Assembly (NCBI GenBank): GCA_013396655.1
Contig: WBMV01003355.1
Location: 195,365-259,364 of the forward strand
DNA: 64,000 nt
Direction: 5' to 3'
Origin: Campylorhamphus procurvoides
Lineage: Eukaryota; Chordata; Aves; Passeriformes; Dendrocolaptidae
The translations under genes and the position numbers were made by a program. Below, one piece after another: positions 24,301-35,900 of the stretch. How positions within the stretch are numbered: position 1 is the stretch's first letter; every line of letters starts with the position of its first letter. The notes below the pieces were generated by a model. The model made no database searches. It was not told where the DNA came from and worked only from the letters and a program-made list of their open reading frames with translations.

Positions 24301-27300
24301 AAATGGGTGTATACTTCTCAGCTTGAAATAAACGGATTTAAATAATGTTACTACTCCAACTTGAAAAATCATACTCCTTCACAAGAGAAGGAAGAACCAT
24401 GAGCACCAGTAAAAAGAATTTTCAGTCACAAGAAGTTCATGCTGATAACAATAGTAAGGATAAGGTGGGTTTTTTTCTGATGAATCTTTTCTTGGGTTTA
24501 CAAGCCCTGTCTTGTTTTTTTTCTGGTGGATCAAGACAGTGTAACTTTCCAGTGGTTCACTGAAAATTACTCTTGTGAGAACCATGCACCTCACCACTTC
24601 AAAGCCTTCTTATGATTTCTGGTTAAGCTGATACAGTGGTTTTCAACTTGTGGGACAATTATGCCTCTAATCTATCCACAACTCCTCCTGGAAAACCACC
24701 AAGAAAAACTGGTTTCCTGCCAGTTGACTCTCATTTGCTCTTCTTAAAGGTCCTCAGTGCAAAAAATTTAGTGAATAGCAAAATTAGCATGAGCTAAAGC
24801 ATATGATCAGTCCTGATTTTGACTCTAAATGGCCGAAAATACAATGTATGCCTTGATTAAATGCACCAGTCATTAACTAAATTAATTGGTAAAACACGGA
24901 CCTCGAGTCTGTTATTTTGAATTCATCTGGTCAATTAAAGAGCCCTTCACAATCAGAATTTTTCTTTTCATATGAGCAAGTTATCTAACATTTTCTTGGG
25001 CAAACAAGATAGATTTTAATTTGGTTTCCCACACAAATCATTCTGATGCCTTTTCCTGGCACCCTTGGCAGATCAGAAAATGCCATTGCACTGGGTAACC
25101 ACACACAGATAAAATCCCTCCTTTTATCCCTTGCTCTAAAATGGCCCCTGATCAACTGCACTACTTAGGGGTTTAGTCAGGAACTACTTCATATGAAAAC
25201 AGGTTATGAAGAACTCTTGACAGCCTTGAGTGTTTGCATTTCTGATTTCTTTTCTGATTTCAAATGCCATATGGAATCAGAAATTATATATTCCCATCAC
25301 CACACTCCAGGTGTTTCTCAAGCCAGGAACACGCAACTAAATGCCCAGTATTGGCCACCACAACACTTATTTTTCAATACTCTCTGCTTGACTTTTGCCT
25401 CTTCCTTGCCTTTTTAAATAACAGGAAAACCAAATGGCATTTACTGCAATGTCAGTGACAAGAAACTCCCAGCCTGATGCAGCTCCCATGCAAATGAATG
25501 GAAAAACTCCCCCTCTTTCAGTGGGTGTTGTTCTAGACTTGCAATGGGCAAGTTCCTCTTGGTAAGGAGCCATCTTTATTCCCAACCAGGTGTCTTGCAG
25601 TCAGACCACAAGGGCAGCAGTCCTTTGGCACAGAGCAGTCAGAAGTTGTAAAACTCCTAAAAATGGTCCTTTTATTCTGGGTTAGGCACCCGGCCCCTTT
25701 GTGTGTATTGCATTTCTATCCTTCTTGTCCTGTTAAAGTGAGCATCCTTTACTGCTTATGTTAGGAAGTATCTCGTAGTACATACACAGGGTGAGAAATA
25801 CATCTGAATTAGCATTACAAAGTCACCTTTCATTTTGATAGATTTCCAAGGTTCCTTTTTCTGGCTGCTGATGTTATTTTATTTTAATTTTGGTGGACAG
25901 CACTGCTGTTTTCTACAGTTAATCTCCTTCTTTCAGTTGATTGTGCTATGTATGCTGTAAAAAATGTTTATTTATTTTCTTTTTTTATGCATTCTGTTTT
26001 TCCCAGTCCTTGGTTCAGTGTTTATTTCACGTAGCAGAAAATACCTCTCACAGAAATGCAAAGGCAGCCTGACAGCAAGCTGCTCCCTGGGTACGTTGAC
26101 ATCATCCTCCTCTCTGAGCTCTAATCCAACTTTCCACACAATGCCCAAAAACCACAGAGCCTCTGAGCACAAAGGATGAACACGAGAGCACACTTGTGCA
26201 TTCTGCTGCCCTGTAAGCAAATTGCCTTGTTAATGAGGAATCAGCCAAAGAATGGCTTTGATAGTCTGCATTTAGATGAGCTAAGATAAAGTGCAAGAGT
26301 GGTTTTTCTGGGGTAGCACAGACAGCAGCACATCCTGATCAAAGTTCAGGGCTGTGAATGTCATTGACTAACTCTTCATCATCTCTCACATGAAAAGGCA
26401 ACATGCACCTCAACTCTCTTCCGACAAGGAGCAAGTGAACCACAGACATTTCCTTTCTGAATGTTCCAAGGTGGAACCTCTCTGAGCTCTGCATTTCAGC
26501 AGCTGGAAGCTGAGGGAGGGAAAAGGCATCCATATTTTTATAGTTTTCCATTCCAAGCTAAATAGCTTGGATGAGAGAAGAGGGAACATAACTGAATCAC
26601 ACAGACAACCTGTTCTTTCAACTGGTGGGGTTGGGAGGTTAAAAGATTTTTTACAAATAAACAATTAAAAAAAAAGGCAAGAATTAGCTTATGTGTTTGA
26701 CAGAAGGCTGTAACTATGTTCTGTTCTGTACCACATAAAATTCTAAAATATGGAAATGTTACATTATCTATCCTTCTCTTGTAGAACTAGTACATTCTCT
26801 TCTTATCATGATGTCTCATCTGGTACATTATTCAAACTCAAGCCAAAGTATTGCACCACTTGAGATATCACATGAACAACAACAACATGAAGAAGCTCAT
26901 AATAAACACATCACAAAACCCTGCTTCGTGGCCTTTAAAATCTTGCTTGTTTTGCTTTGACAAGGCAAAGAGCCCTTCAAACCTGCTTGACCAGCTTCCC
27001 CACTGGGACACAATCTGAAGGAGACCATGTCTTCCACAAGCAGACATTTGTCATTCTTGGCACATCTTCTGCAGTGCTGGATGCAGGTGGGCAAAGACAG
27101 GACTGTCCTACCAGCTGGGCATAAGAGAACTCTCTGCTGTAGATCCCTGGTCTGTTTTACACTGATCTTGGATTTCCCTCCTTCTGACAGAAGAATAGCT
27201 CAGTGTTGGCACATGTGGTGAGGCAGCTCCAGGGCTGTTATAACCTGTAATAGTTGATGACAGGCTCCAAGACACTGGTATGTCAGGCCAAAGACATCTG

Positions 27301-30300
27301 GTTGGTGGCAGTTCTGGCCACCCTCACTCTTTCACTGCCTTCACATGCTCTGTCAGTCACAACACAGACAGCAGAAAGTGGTTCCATAAAATCTGTGCCT
27401 GTAGGGGACTTTGTATTTCACAGAAACATCCACATAATCACTGGATCTTTATTCCACAGTGACAGGACAGGGAAAGGACCTCAGCTGTTTAATTTGTTTT
27501 AAATAGACTATGTAAAAACCCCAGCCATCCTCTCTGTCTCCTAAACAGTGGTTCATTTCTTCAGTGCAGCTGACCTCAGAGATTCACCACTGTCATCTGA
27601 ATGAGAAATATGCTGCTCTCAAAACTGAGCCTGAGCAGGACTCTGAAAAACTAATCTTAGTAAAACCCACCAAGCTGCTGTGTTTAACAGAGCCAGGAGC
27701 TAGCTGTTAGTTCTTTGGTTTTTATTTTACTTTGTTCTCTTTCAATAGACTATTTAGAGCACGGCACATTGAAAAAATAGCAGGTATCAGTTGTGTCTGT
27801 ATTCTTCCTTTTGCCAGGAACACAAACCACACAATCATTACAGCAGTCAGCATGAGACACTTCATGTTAAATTCCCCATTTCTTTAGCACAATATGAAGT
27901 CTCTCCTTCTCTCATATTACCATTCTGGTCCATCAGGTATGTGAGGTTTTTCAAGGCAACAGGTGCTTTTTGAAATAAAATACAACCTTCCCTTCAGCTC
28001 ATTATGTGAAAGAGACAGCAGCTGCAAATATAATGCTGAGGAACACATGGTCTATAAGGCACCCAGAAGAAAAATACTCCTTGTTCCACTTGTTAAGGTA
28101 AAGCACAGATGTTGCTTCAGTGATAAGCATGAGCATAAGGCAACCACAGTCTGCTTCATGTTGTAAATTCAGAATCTAAGATTTCAGAATATTTAATAGA
28201 CTGCAATCAGAATCAGCGCTTTCTTTATGTAAGGAAAGCTAATGTCATGTCTAAGCTCACAGTCCTAACAAATACCCCTTATCACAGTTTGAATTACACT
28301 ATCATCAACAATATGCTAGGGACTATTCACAGACTTGGCAGATAAATTATTAATCATCTTTTATATGGACTCAATTATGAGTATCAAATAGTGACAAATG
28401 CATGAATTAATACCCTTACTGATTTAAACATTTACAGATAGTGTATATTAAAAAGGTTTTAGTCATTTTAGAATGTTAAATGCAATACTTTTGCCTGGTT
28501 GGTGTTGGTACTAAGGCTATTTCTGGATCACTCAGATCTAAACTGTTGAGAAATCAACTACAAAATAATGATGTCTAATGAATGCAATAACCAAGCTAGA
28601 ACTGATCCTTTCCAGGGAGCAATTCTCTGCTCAGTCAGATTGATAATTCCTCCTCTTACTCTCCCACCTCCCATTTATGAATTTTCCCTAATTTCTCTGA
28701 AGAACAAAGCAAATATATTGTAGCTTATATATAATTGTTTAGGCTTTTTCAAATAAAAAGGAAGTGCAGCATTTCCTTAGAAACACAAAGATCCTTCAGA
28801 ACTGCCTGATCTCCTTACTCCCTCCTGTTTTCTAGCCCTAACTAGGTCAGAAACTCTGCCCTACAAACAAGAACATGTAACACACATTAAAAAAATAAGA
28901 GTGCACAGAATAATCCAGTCATCCTGCCCTGTGAGCAGGCTGGTTGCTTTGGCTGTCTTGAAGAGTATTTATGTTGGCCTTGCAACGTGAATCTCTGTAG
29001 CTTGCAGGACTGCATGTTTTTCTGGCTGTGTGGAGCAGCAGCTGCAATCAACTGGGAAATGCAGCCACAGAGAAAGGCCTGATGGCAGAGACACATGAAA
29101 CACAAGTTCTGATCACGAGAGGTTCATAAATAGCAGGGTACTTCTTGCTGCAACATATGTAGTAAAAATAGGGCCATTTCAATGGCTGACATACTGATTT
29201 TTTAGGCTGCTGTGTTGCTCCAAATGAAAGAAATGTCAGTTAGAAAAACCAACCATCAGAAGAACAAAATCTCTACATTAATCAGAATGATGACACACAT
29301 GACTAGAACACAACCACAAGAAGTTATCGTTGCTCAGGCCCACCTAGTGTTTGTTACTTCCCTGTCATGCAGAGACCTCAGCAGCCAATGTGACAACTCA
29401 AACTGCTGGTGATTGAGGATATTTACATATTCTATGGTCTTCAACTTTTGGTGCTGCAAAAGGCAAGCAATCTCTTCTTATCAATCCATAAAACCTTTTG
29501 CCTGGCCTGAACCAACTGTACTCGGTGTGTTATGCCACGCTATTACTACTGCAAGAATCAATAATACAGAGTTAATTCTGCTATTTAGAGTCTCCTCTAC
29601 TCAGCACTCCAGGCTGATCACACAGACTCCCACCAGACTTGGATACTTATATAATTGGGAAAAATCGGAGTAAATACTCACATGTGTCTTCACATCCCCT
29701 TCAAGAATCTTGCTGTACCTGAGAAACTCAGCCACACTTCCATTGAGCAGCCTATCAAAGGCTTCAACATACGGTGCTATGCCTGCAGGAGGAGATCATC
29801 CCATCAGAATGGGCTCACAGGGTACATAATGCACAGGGCAGCCCTGTGTTACAGATGGAGGAGGTGGACCATAGAAACAGAGGAGTTTGCTGTGTTTCTG
29901 ATTTGTGAAATCAGTGAAAACATTTAAAATTACTTTCTGTATTAACAAGAAAATAAAAAAAATTCTGCCCTTGATAGAATTTGAATAGGAACATGAAGAG
30001 AACTTATTGTGTATAATGTAGTGTTTATCTTAAAATGGCAAGGGCTAAAATAAACATTTCTTAGCCCTTCAAAGGCCTAGAGACCTGAGAAGCATGACTG
30101 TCTTAACAAAACTCTCCTGTTGTACTTTAACCAAATATTATCCCCTAAATAGAATCTGCACCGTGCTCAACAACTATTTTTATACTACCCAACCATTCCT
30201 GAAGGTCTTTGTATTGTTTGGTGGCTTTTAATAGCAACCAGTTCCATTTCCAGTAAGAGAGTCTTTAGAATGGGTTGTCAGTAGGTTTGTGCAGTAAGAT

Positions 30301-32224
30301 GAGGCTTTGTAATCTCCTCATTTTGTCATCTCATCTTGCAAAACTGTCACTGGATCAGGAAAGCTCAAACACCTTCTAGATGACACATCCCATCGACTAC
30401 ATATATGTTATAACATCAGAGGAATAAAACTGCTATTTTCTATAGGCTATACAGAGTTTTCTGACAAAGTGGACAATTAGAAAATGCAGACAAGGCTCAG
30501 TTTCATGTGCTCCTGGCTCCTACATGGCTCTGTGTGGTACCTGTTCAGACAGCAAACATCATCTTTCCAGCCCTCCCTTACTCCTGACATATCCTCAGGT
30601 CTCATCTGTGCCTCAGAACCTTTGCCAGATCCAGCAGGAGTGACACACGTGAATTTATGGCATATGTAGGATCTGAGAGACCAAGGTTAAAATTCTTCCC
30701 AGCCTCTCTCCCTCATTAATGAAGCCTGAAGATTGCTCTGAGGAGGTACCAGGCTTTCCCCTTCTGGCACTATATGACAATTGTGGCCAAATCCACAATC
30801 TTGAAAGCCCTCTTTATCCCACAAGAGTCATCTGGCTCCCTGACAGAAAAGAAAGACAGGCTCTGTCAACTGGAGTTTGCAGTGTGAAAAAGAAAATGTA
30901 CTCAGTCAGCTAGGTGGGATTTCAAGGCTCCTCTTGTCCTCTTGATGTCATTCACCTGTAATTCTGAGGAAGTTCTGGGATCTCTTCCACATTGTTTGTG
31001 TGTAAACCCCTCAAACGACCCAGTGTACAAAAGGTTTTAGCTATGGAGACACTTCCCAAAGCCCATTTCTGTTCTTTGTCAAAATCTGTGTAGGTTTCCA
31101 GAAGAATCATTGTAAACTTTTACTTTAGAGCAGTTTTACACAGCAGTTCACCAAATGGCAATTGTCCTAGGCAAAACTAGAAATCAACTATGCTGTTTTT
31201 TCCTATTCATTACAGTTAATTCCCAGGAGCATTTACCAGAATTTGCTGTGGGCTGTGCAGAACAACTGAATGATTTATCTGCAATCCTGCTGTTGTAATG
31301 CCATTTAGGAAAACAGTAAAGGTACAGGTCTCTCCCACCCCGTTATTTTGTTGTTTCTGAAAATGTATGAACTGAAAAGTCAGGCTGTTTTTTTAAAAAA
31401 TAATTCTAATTATGGATTGGTCTTTTTATTTGGGGGGGCATGGTAGAAGAAGGCAATATACCTCCATTTCCACTAAAGATTTAAAAAAGCTTACACTCTG
31501 GCTGTTGGTTTTGATGTAGGAAAAGAGACCTATAAGACTGTTTATTGAGCTCTTGGGTTAGGTCAAGAATATAAACAGTTTGGCAAGTTCTCTCCTATTC
31601 TGAAAGCAGACCTGGTTCTGCAATACTGAGCTCTGGATAAATAAAGGGATATGATTAAGGATATTAAACAATTAAATGAAGTGTGTCTGCATGGTAAAAT
31701 TCAGAGAGAGCTGGCAAACAAACACGGTGTTTATATTGGTGACCTCTACAGAAATATTTATGCTGTAAATTCTGGGGACATCTCATTTCTTCTGCTAATT
31801 GGGCTCAAGCAGACATTTTCAACTGGAGAGTGATGTACAATATAAATGCTAAGATGGAAAGAGCAATAAAACTTCAGATATGGACAGTATTTTTCAGAAA
31901 CAGTCAAATCTTGAATTGTCTGGGTTATATTAATTTAGAATTATGTGTACTAAGCTTGACACATAACATTGCTAAATTAATACACAAGAATATTAATTTT
32001 GATACAGAATTTATAACGGGTGGGATTGCACTCCCTCTTAGAAGACAAACACATGTACTACTTGCAATTTTTTAATAACTTCAAAAAACCCCAGACTTAC
32101 TTCCATTGACTCCATTGATGCCATCACACTCCATTCCCCCAGATCTGTGTGAATCTGAAAACAAGGATTCAAGTCGAGTCACTGCCTTCTCCAATCTCTC
32201 CATCAAACCATGAGTCTCTGCCAT
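3199..32224 (-). CDS. CAP2: CAP2, cyclase-associated protein 2 (N-terminal 213 residues, six coding exons, continues beyond the left edge)
   Basis: CAP/Srv2 proteins bind G-actin and cofilin-decorated filaments, speeding filament severing, pointed-end depolymerisation and monomer recycling. CAP2 is the isoform enriched in heart and skeletal muscle. Six minus-strand exons (32225-32101, 29782-29682, 16985-16908, 5408-5265, 5039-4954, 3304-3199), each with AG acceptor and GT donor, join in frame to 213 residues. Residues 1-41 carry the duplicated RLE motif ([10 protein letters not shown]), known in the family for adenylyl cyclase binding and oligomerisation. Residues about 42-213 are the helical folded domain, with hallmark stretches [32 protein letters not shown] and [20 protein letters not shown]. 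These resemble vertebrate CAP2 closely. The polyproline, WH2 and CARP regions are absent because their exons lie left of base 1. The start codon is the first ATG of its exon, two bases after the acceptor. CAP1 is the alternative, but the sequence fits CAP2 better and the RBM24 neighbour supports CAP2. Confidence 0.96.
3305..4953 (-). other. CAP2: CAP2 intron 6
   Basis: A 1649-bp intron with a gtatgt donor at its right end and a ttttacag acceptor at its left end. AT-rich, with no recognised repeat or gene. Confidence 0.85.
4954..5039 (-). CDS. CAP2: CAP2 coding exon (residues 150-177 plus two bases)
   Basis: The exon follows a tcctag acceptor and ends before gtatgt. It is 86 bp, phase 0 in and phase 2 out. 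It encodes [20 protein letters not shown] followed by RVLKDYKN, which matches the family segment. It is separated from the preceding exon by an intron of only 225 bp, the shortest in the window. Confidence 0.96.
5265..5408 (-). CDS. CAP2: CAP2 coding exon (residues 102-149)
   Basis: A 144-bp phase-0 exon lies between ttcttccccag and gtgagt. It encodes 48 residues including [19 protein letters not shown] and [19 protein letters not shown], among the most conserved segments of the CAP helical folded domain. This exon is the strongest single piece of evidence for the gene. Confidence 0.97.
7270..7837. repeat. Direct duplication, copy 1
   Basis: About 568 bp that recurs from 7839 at an offset of 569. 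The first roughly 280 bp match with a single difference (t versus g in the ctctcaNagcacagg segment). The remainder carries about a dozen substitutions and a 17-bp length difference flanked by gctc. The copy stops exactly at the single N at 7838. Confidence 0.93.
7839..8388. repeat. Direct duplication, copy 2
   Basis: This copy starts immediately after the N at 7838 with tctctttgcagctctccc, which is also found at 7270. It remains alignable to copy 1 until cgtgtctgc near 8388, then runs on into unique sequence. It lacks 17 bp present in copy 1 around 7734-7751. Confidence 0.93.
11950..12172 (+). mobile_element. CR1 LINE 3' end
   Basis: Contains the recognisable CR1 3' sequence in order: ggctgcccagggaagtgg, ttgagtcacc, ccaggtatttaaaagatacg, tagatgtggtg, ggacatggttta, then gatcttttccaacctaaac and attctgtgat. 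It is 5' truncated, as most avian CR1 copies are. It lies antisense to CAP2 inside intron 4. Confidence 0.92.
14971..15003 (+). promoter_or_regulatory. Candidate TATA plus initiator core promoter
   Basis: TATAAAAAG at 14971-14979 is followed 28 bases later by tcActct (14997-15003), which fits the YYANWYY initiator with +1 at 14999. A G-rich tract (about 14897-14920) and a CRE-like TGACATCA lie upstream. The orientation is antisense to CAP2. These are sequence matches only and no transcript is known to me. Confidence 0.35.
15020..15084. repeat. Perfect 13-bp inverted repeat with 39-bp loop
   Basis: The left arm atgttccattata (15020-15032) is the reverse complement of tataatggaacat (15072-15084). 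The left arm overlaps the CArG box. Confidence 0.9.
15025..15034. promoter_or_regulatory. Perfect CArG box (SRF site consensus)
   Basis: CCATTATAGG fits CC(A/T)6GG exactly. CArG boxes bind serum response factor and are typical of actin-cytoskeleton and muscle genes, a class that suits CAP2. The site is intronic (intron 4) and lies within the left arm of a 13-bp inverted repeat. Confidence 0.5.
16908..16985 (-). CDS. CAP2: CAP2 coding exon (residues 76-101)
   Basis: A 78-bp exon lies between a ttacag acceptor and a gtaagg donor, in phase 0 at both ends. It encodes 26 residues beginning [15 protein letters not shown], equivalent to the family stretch EMVHSAFQAQRAFL. It ends EPQE, directly continuous with NEVAMLLKP in the next exon, so no coding exon is missing between them. 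Confidence 0.95.
16986..29681 (-). other. CAP2: CAP2 intron 3
   Basis: A 12.7-kb intron, the largest fully contained in the window. It is AT-rich, with a (GT)n microsatellite at 18361 and a 176-codon open frame at 19790-20320 (minus) that I cannot assign. I recognise no mobile element here. Confidence 0.85.
18361..18377. repeat. (GT)n microsatellite
   Basis: An uninterrupted 17-base GT run. Confidence 0.95.
29682..29782 (-). CDS. CAP2: CAP2 coding exon (residues 42-75)
   Basis: The exon starts after tcctcctgcag and ends before gtgagt. It begins in phase 1, completing Ser42 with the base from the previous exon, and ends in phase 0. It encodes the start of the helical folded domain ([26 protein letters not shown]), which aligns with the family pattern VEAFDKLM..VAEFLKNS. 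Length is 101 bp. Confidence 0.94.
29783..32100 (-). other. CAP2: CAP2 intron 2
   Basis: A 2.3-kb intron with a gtaagt donor after the first coding exon and a tcctcctgcag acceptor. No repeat or gene recognised. Confidence 0.88.
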
Positions 32225-32225
32225 T
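32101..32225 (-). CDS. CAP2: CAP2 first coding exon (start codon at 32224-32222)
   Basis: Reading on the minus strand, a pyrimidine-rich tract ending in tttttccag is followed by one untranslated base and then ATG. The exon encodes residues 1-41 and the first base of codon 42, ending before a gtaagt donor. It carries two RLE motifs seven residues apart (residues 10-12 and 17-19), matching the conserved CAP N-terminus. The Ser/Gly/Asn-rich tail (residues about 23-41) is less conserved than the rest of the protein. No in-frame upstream ATG is needed. Confidence 0.93.
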
Positions 32226-32889
32226 CTGGAAAAATCATAAAGGACAGAAACAGTGTTAGACCCTCTAAGTCAAGTCCGTGGTTCATGCTGCAGTTCTGCT
32301 CACCCTGGGGCTTTTTCTGTCATAAACTTTTAAGGCAAAACTCCTGTATTTTAAGTACTGTCTTTCTGGCACATAAACATTTGCAGTGAAGAAGCTGACA
32401 TAGGGTACAGTGCCTTTGATTCCTGAAGAACAGCTTGCTAAAAGTGCTGGCATTTCAGAGGTATTAAAGCATAATAGTAGTTTCCAATAAACTGCAGCCC
32501 TCCGAAACACTTAGCAACCCAAACAAACATTGAGTGCTCCCAGAGCCAGTGGAGAATGCCTGAAGGTTATAATTAAAAAGTAAAGCAGCATGGAAAAAAA
32601 TGGTTTTACTTACAAACTAGAGTTACTAATTCTTATTAATAAAAAATAATAGTAGTTTTGTTTCTAAAATGGAAGTGTGAGAAAAGATGAGCTACTAGGG
32701 CTGTAGGAACACATGCAGAGCTCTTGTGCTGAGTCATGCTGCCCATCACACAAGGTGGGACCTTAGGACTGTATAAATATAATGAGGTTTGTGTTTGACC
32801 TAAAAGTGAAGCAGGAGATTTTACAGTGAGAAACCCTTGGGAGAACCACCCTCGTGAGAAGGTTTTGTCTGAAATTTATGGGGTTTTGT

Positions 32890-32990
32890 GCAGAGGAGCC
32901 CAGAACTGGACACAGAACTCCAGATGTGGCCTCCCCTGGGCTGAGCAGAGGGGAAGGGTCACCTCCCTCGACCTGTTGGCAATGCTATTC
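32890..32990 (-). mobile_element. CR1 LINE fragment
   Basis: The plus strand reads agaactggacacagaactcc, agatgtggcctcccctgggc, tgagcagaggggaag and tcacctccctcgacctgttg. This is the reverse complement of the CR1 stretch reading gaccacatctggagtac..tgtccagttc and caggtcgagggaggtga. The copy may extend left to about 32815. Confidence 0.85.
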
Positions 32991-35900
32991 CTTTACAATG
33001 AAAATGCACACTACTGATTGAACAATCAATTCATTATTTAAAAAAACCCACTAATTTCTTGGTAAGGGTACAAATATCTTGGCAGGAATGAGATGAATAT
33101 ATCAGGGGAGCTTCTGTAATCTTCAAACTTTCATGGGAATATTAAACCCGTTTTTAAAACAAAGCACTGTTAATCCTCAAAAATATTATCAACGTGTTCT
33201 TTTCACATTTTACCTGGCTACATAAAAGCACAAAATGGTGCCTACTTTAAAAGTTATGTTTTCAACCAGTCTGAAGTCAGGCTAGTCTAACATAGCATAC
33301 TAAAGTCAACTCATTTCATCAATATTTTAAAATGTATTTCCAGCACAGTTCTTGTTTGTCTGTATTTGAAGATACAGTTGGGTAGGTTGGGGGTTTTTTA
33401 ACTGCCTTAAAATTTTCCTTAATGATGCCACCAAATTTCAGAAAAAACGATATCCACATTCTGTGGATCACCTGTTACTTTTTGGCCTCTTTAGCCTGAC
33501 TGTGCCTGTGAAGAACCCAGTTATTGGATTCCAAACTCAGTGTGACTGCACACGCCTGGAGTTAGGAGGGATCTCACAAATGAGCACACTTGGAATGTCC
33601 CGCCAAACAAACTGCCCTCGGTAAGATGCCACAACTACCCTGTTGTTCTTCCAAAACCAGATCTCACTCGTGAGGCAGTCACAGAATCAGTGTTCCAGTC
33701 TTTTTAAACACAAGTGGAAACCACTTTTACCCTAAAATTAGGGATGCCAGGTTTCCATTGTCTTTATACAGAATGTTACATTTAATAATCAATCATCATG
33801 TCTACAGTGCAGCCCCCTTTTCATCTGTGTATTTACACATTCGTGAGTCCACGGTGCTTGAATCTATATTTACATATATGCATGCCCATAAGAGTACACA
33901 CAGGTGTCCCTGTCATGTGTGCATACAGTGCAAGTTCCCTTCTGCGATTACTGCATATAACATTAAGAGATCAAATCAAAAATAATAACCTCACATTTAC
34001 AGCTCACGAGGCATGCATCTTACAAACAATACTGGAATTAATGTTACTGCTCTGAAGATTCCCCTGAGCAATAGCATGAAAACTCCCTTCATCCACTCTC
34101 AATCTAATCCCTGACATCTTTGCCTATATTTAGGGATTCACATATTTGGTTCAGATTACAACAACCTTCAGCACTTTCTTGGCCCACATTCAGCTCTTCG
34201 TCCAATTCCTTATTCCACTCTGCGTGGCCACACAGACACCACAAAGCCACAGCTCAGGAGGAGTCAGAACACAAACAGGACAGCTTTGCACTGTGAAGAT
34301 ACTGTCTGTGTGATATAGATCAGAGCTTATGTTATAAATAAATAATAAGAGTGGTCTACTTACAGCATCAAAATCTTGCCACATTAATGAAAAGAGGATG
34401 CAAATATGCCTATGGGATGCATACACTCCCATAAAGCACACTGTTACATCAAGACAGATTCTCTATCTTATCTCTACTAGGATTTTAATTCAAGTTTTGA
34501 TCTTGAAGTTGATTATCAGGGTTAATCATCTACCTCTTCCTGGATTTGATGCTGACCACCTATAAGGAGTTAAAGATGCTTCAACTCCCATGTATCCAGC
34601 TGCTCTCTTGGTGGAGAAATACACTGTCCTTCACTGAAAATAAGGTCACCTCAGAGTCAGGAAAGGTGTTAACACACATCTCCTCACAAATCATTGGAAC
34701 ACTGACATTGTTAACTGTCTCTTGTGCACAAAAATTAAGACAGAGGATGCACAGCTCTGTTCTGTTTACTGTTCATGATGTATTTTCTGTGAGTGCCAGA
34801 GGCACGTGGTAATACTACCATCTGTCATTTCTTCCCAAAAGAAGCCAAGGCAAAACCAGGTAGAAGGTGGCACACAGAAGCCCAAAAAGCAGATTTCTTT
34901 TTATAGACAGGCCTTGGGAGATCACTGCTTCTCTCCCAGCTGTCTCAAAGCACCATTTATCTATTATAAAGGGAAAAAGGCTTGGCTGTAGATCAAAATT
35001 CTCCGACATACTGATCCCAAAGAGCTGTCAAACTGTAAGTCAAAACACACAGGTACTACTCCTGTGACCACTGTATATGGCTTAGGATAGAGGACCATAT
35101 TGCTTTATATCAAGAAGAAAGAAGCTGTAATGAGCACACAGGGAAAGGCAGAATAAAGGGGAAAATAAGCATATGATTATCAGCATGACTTATCAGGCAT
35201 GTAAAAATGGTAGTTCTGAACATGGGAAAGGTGCCACCTTGTAAAGTATAGCATTACTCTGACAAACATCAACAAGACATAAAGTACCACAGTTTGTTTT
35301 ACATCCTAGGACTCTTTTAATTTGAAAGAAAAAGCAAGGATTTGTTAATTTACTTGGGGTTTTTCACCCTAAGTACAAGTTCTTCCAAATGCATGTAGCA
35401 TCTGAAAAATTACGCCAGGTCTCGTTCACGCTCCTCATCTGAGATGCCACAAGTCAGGTTTGGTTCTCCTCTATGTCAAAAAAGGGCAGATGCCTAAAAC
35501 AGAATCCAGGCAGCAATGCAGCATTTTAATTGCATCTCCCACTCCTACACCATTTGGAAAATCACCGTGTTATTGGAAGTACAGCAGCCTGTACACGTGC
35601 TTTCCCTTTGAAGTCTTTTAATAAATTGTTACTGAGATATGAAATAAAATATACAGAGACCAGCTGGTACTATCAGAGAGCCAGTCAGGAACACTTTACA
35701 GATCCAAAGCACAGTGTCCCCTGAGAGTTCTTCTGTACAGTTTATGTCAATATATATCAGGGGAGTGGAAGTGAATTACACATTCCTGCACATCCCCTCC
35801 ATTTACAACAGCATCTTACCACACTTCACTCCTGACAAACCCCCAGGCAGCCTGGGCTGTAGTGGCTGGCTTTCCTACGCCATCCTTCAAACACAGACTC

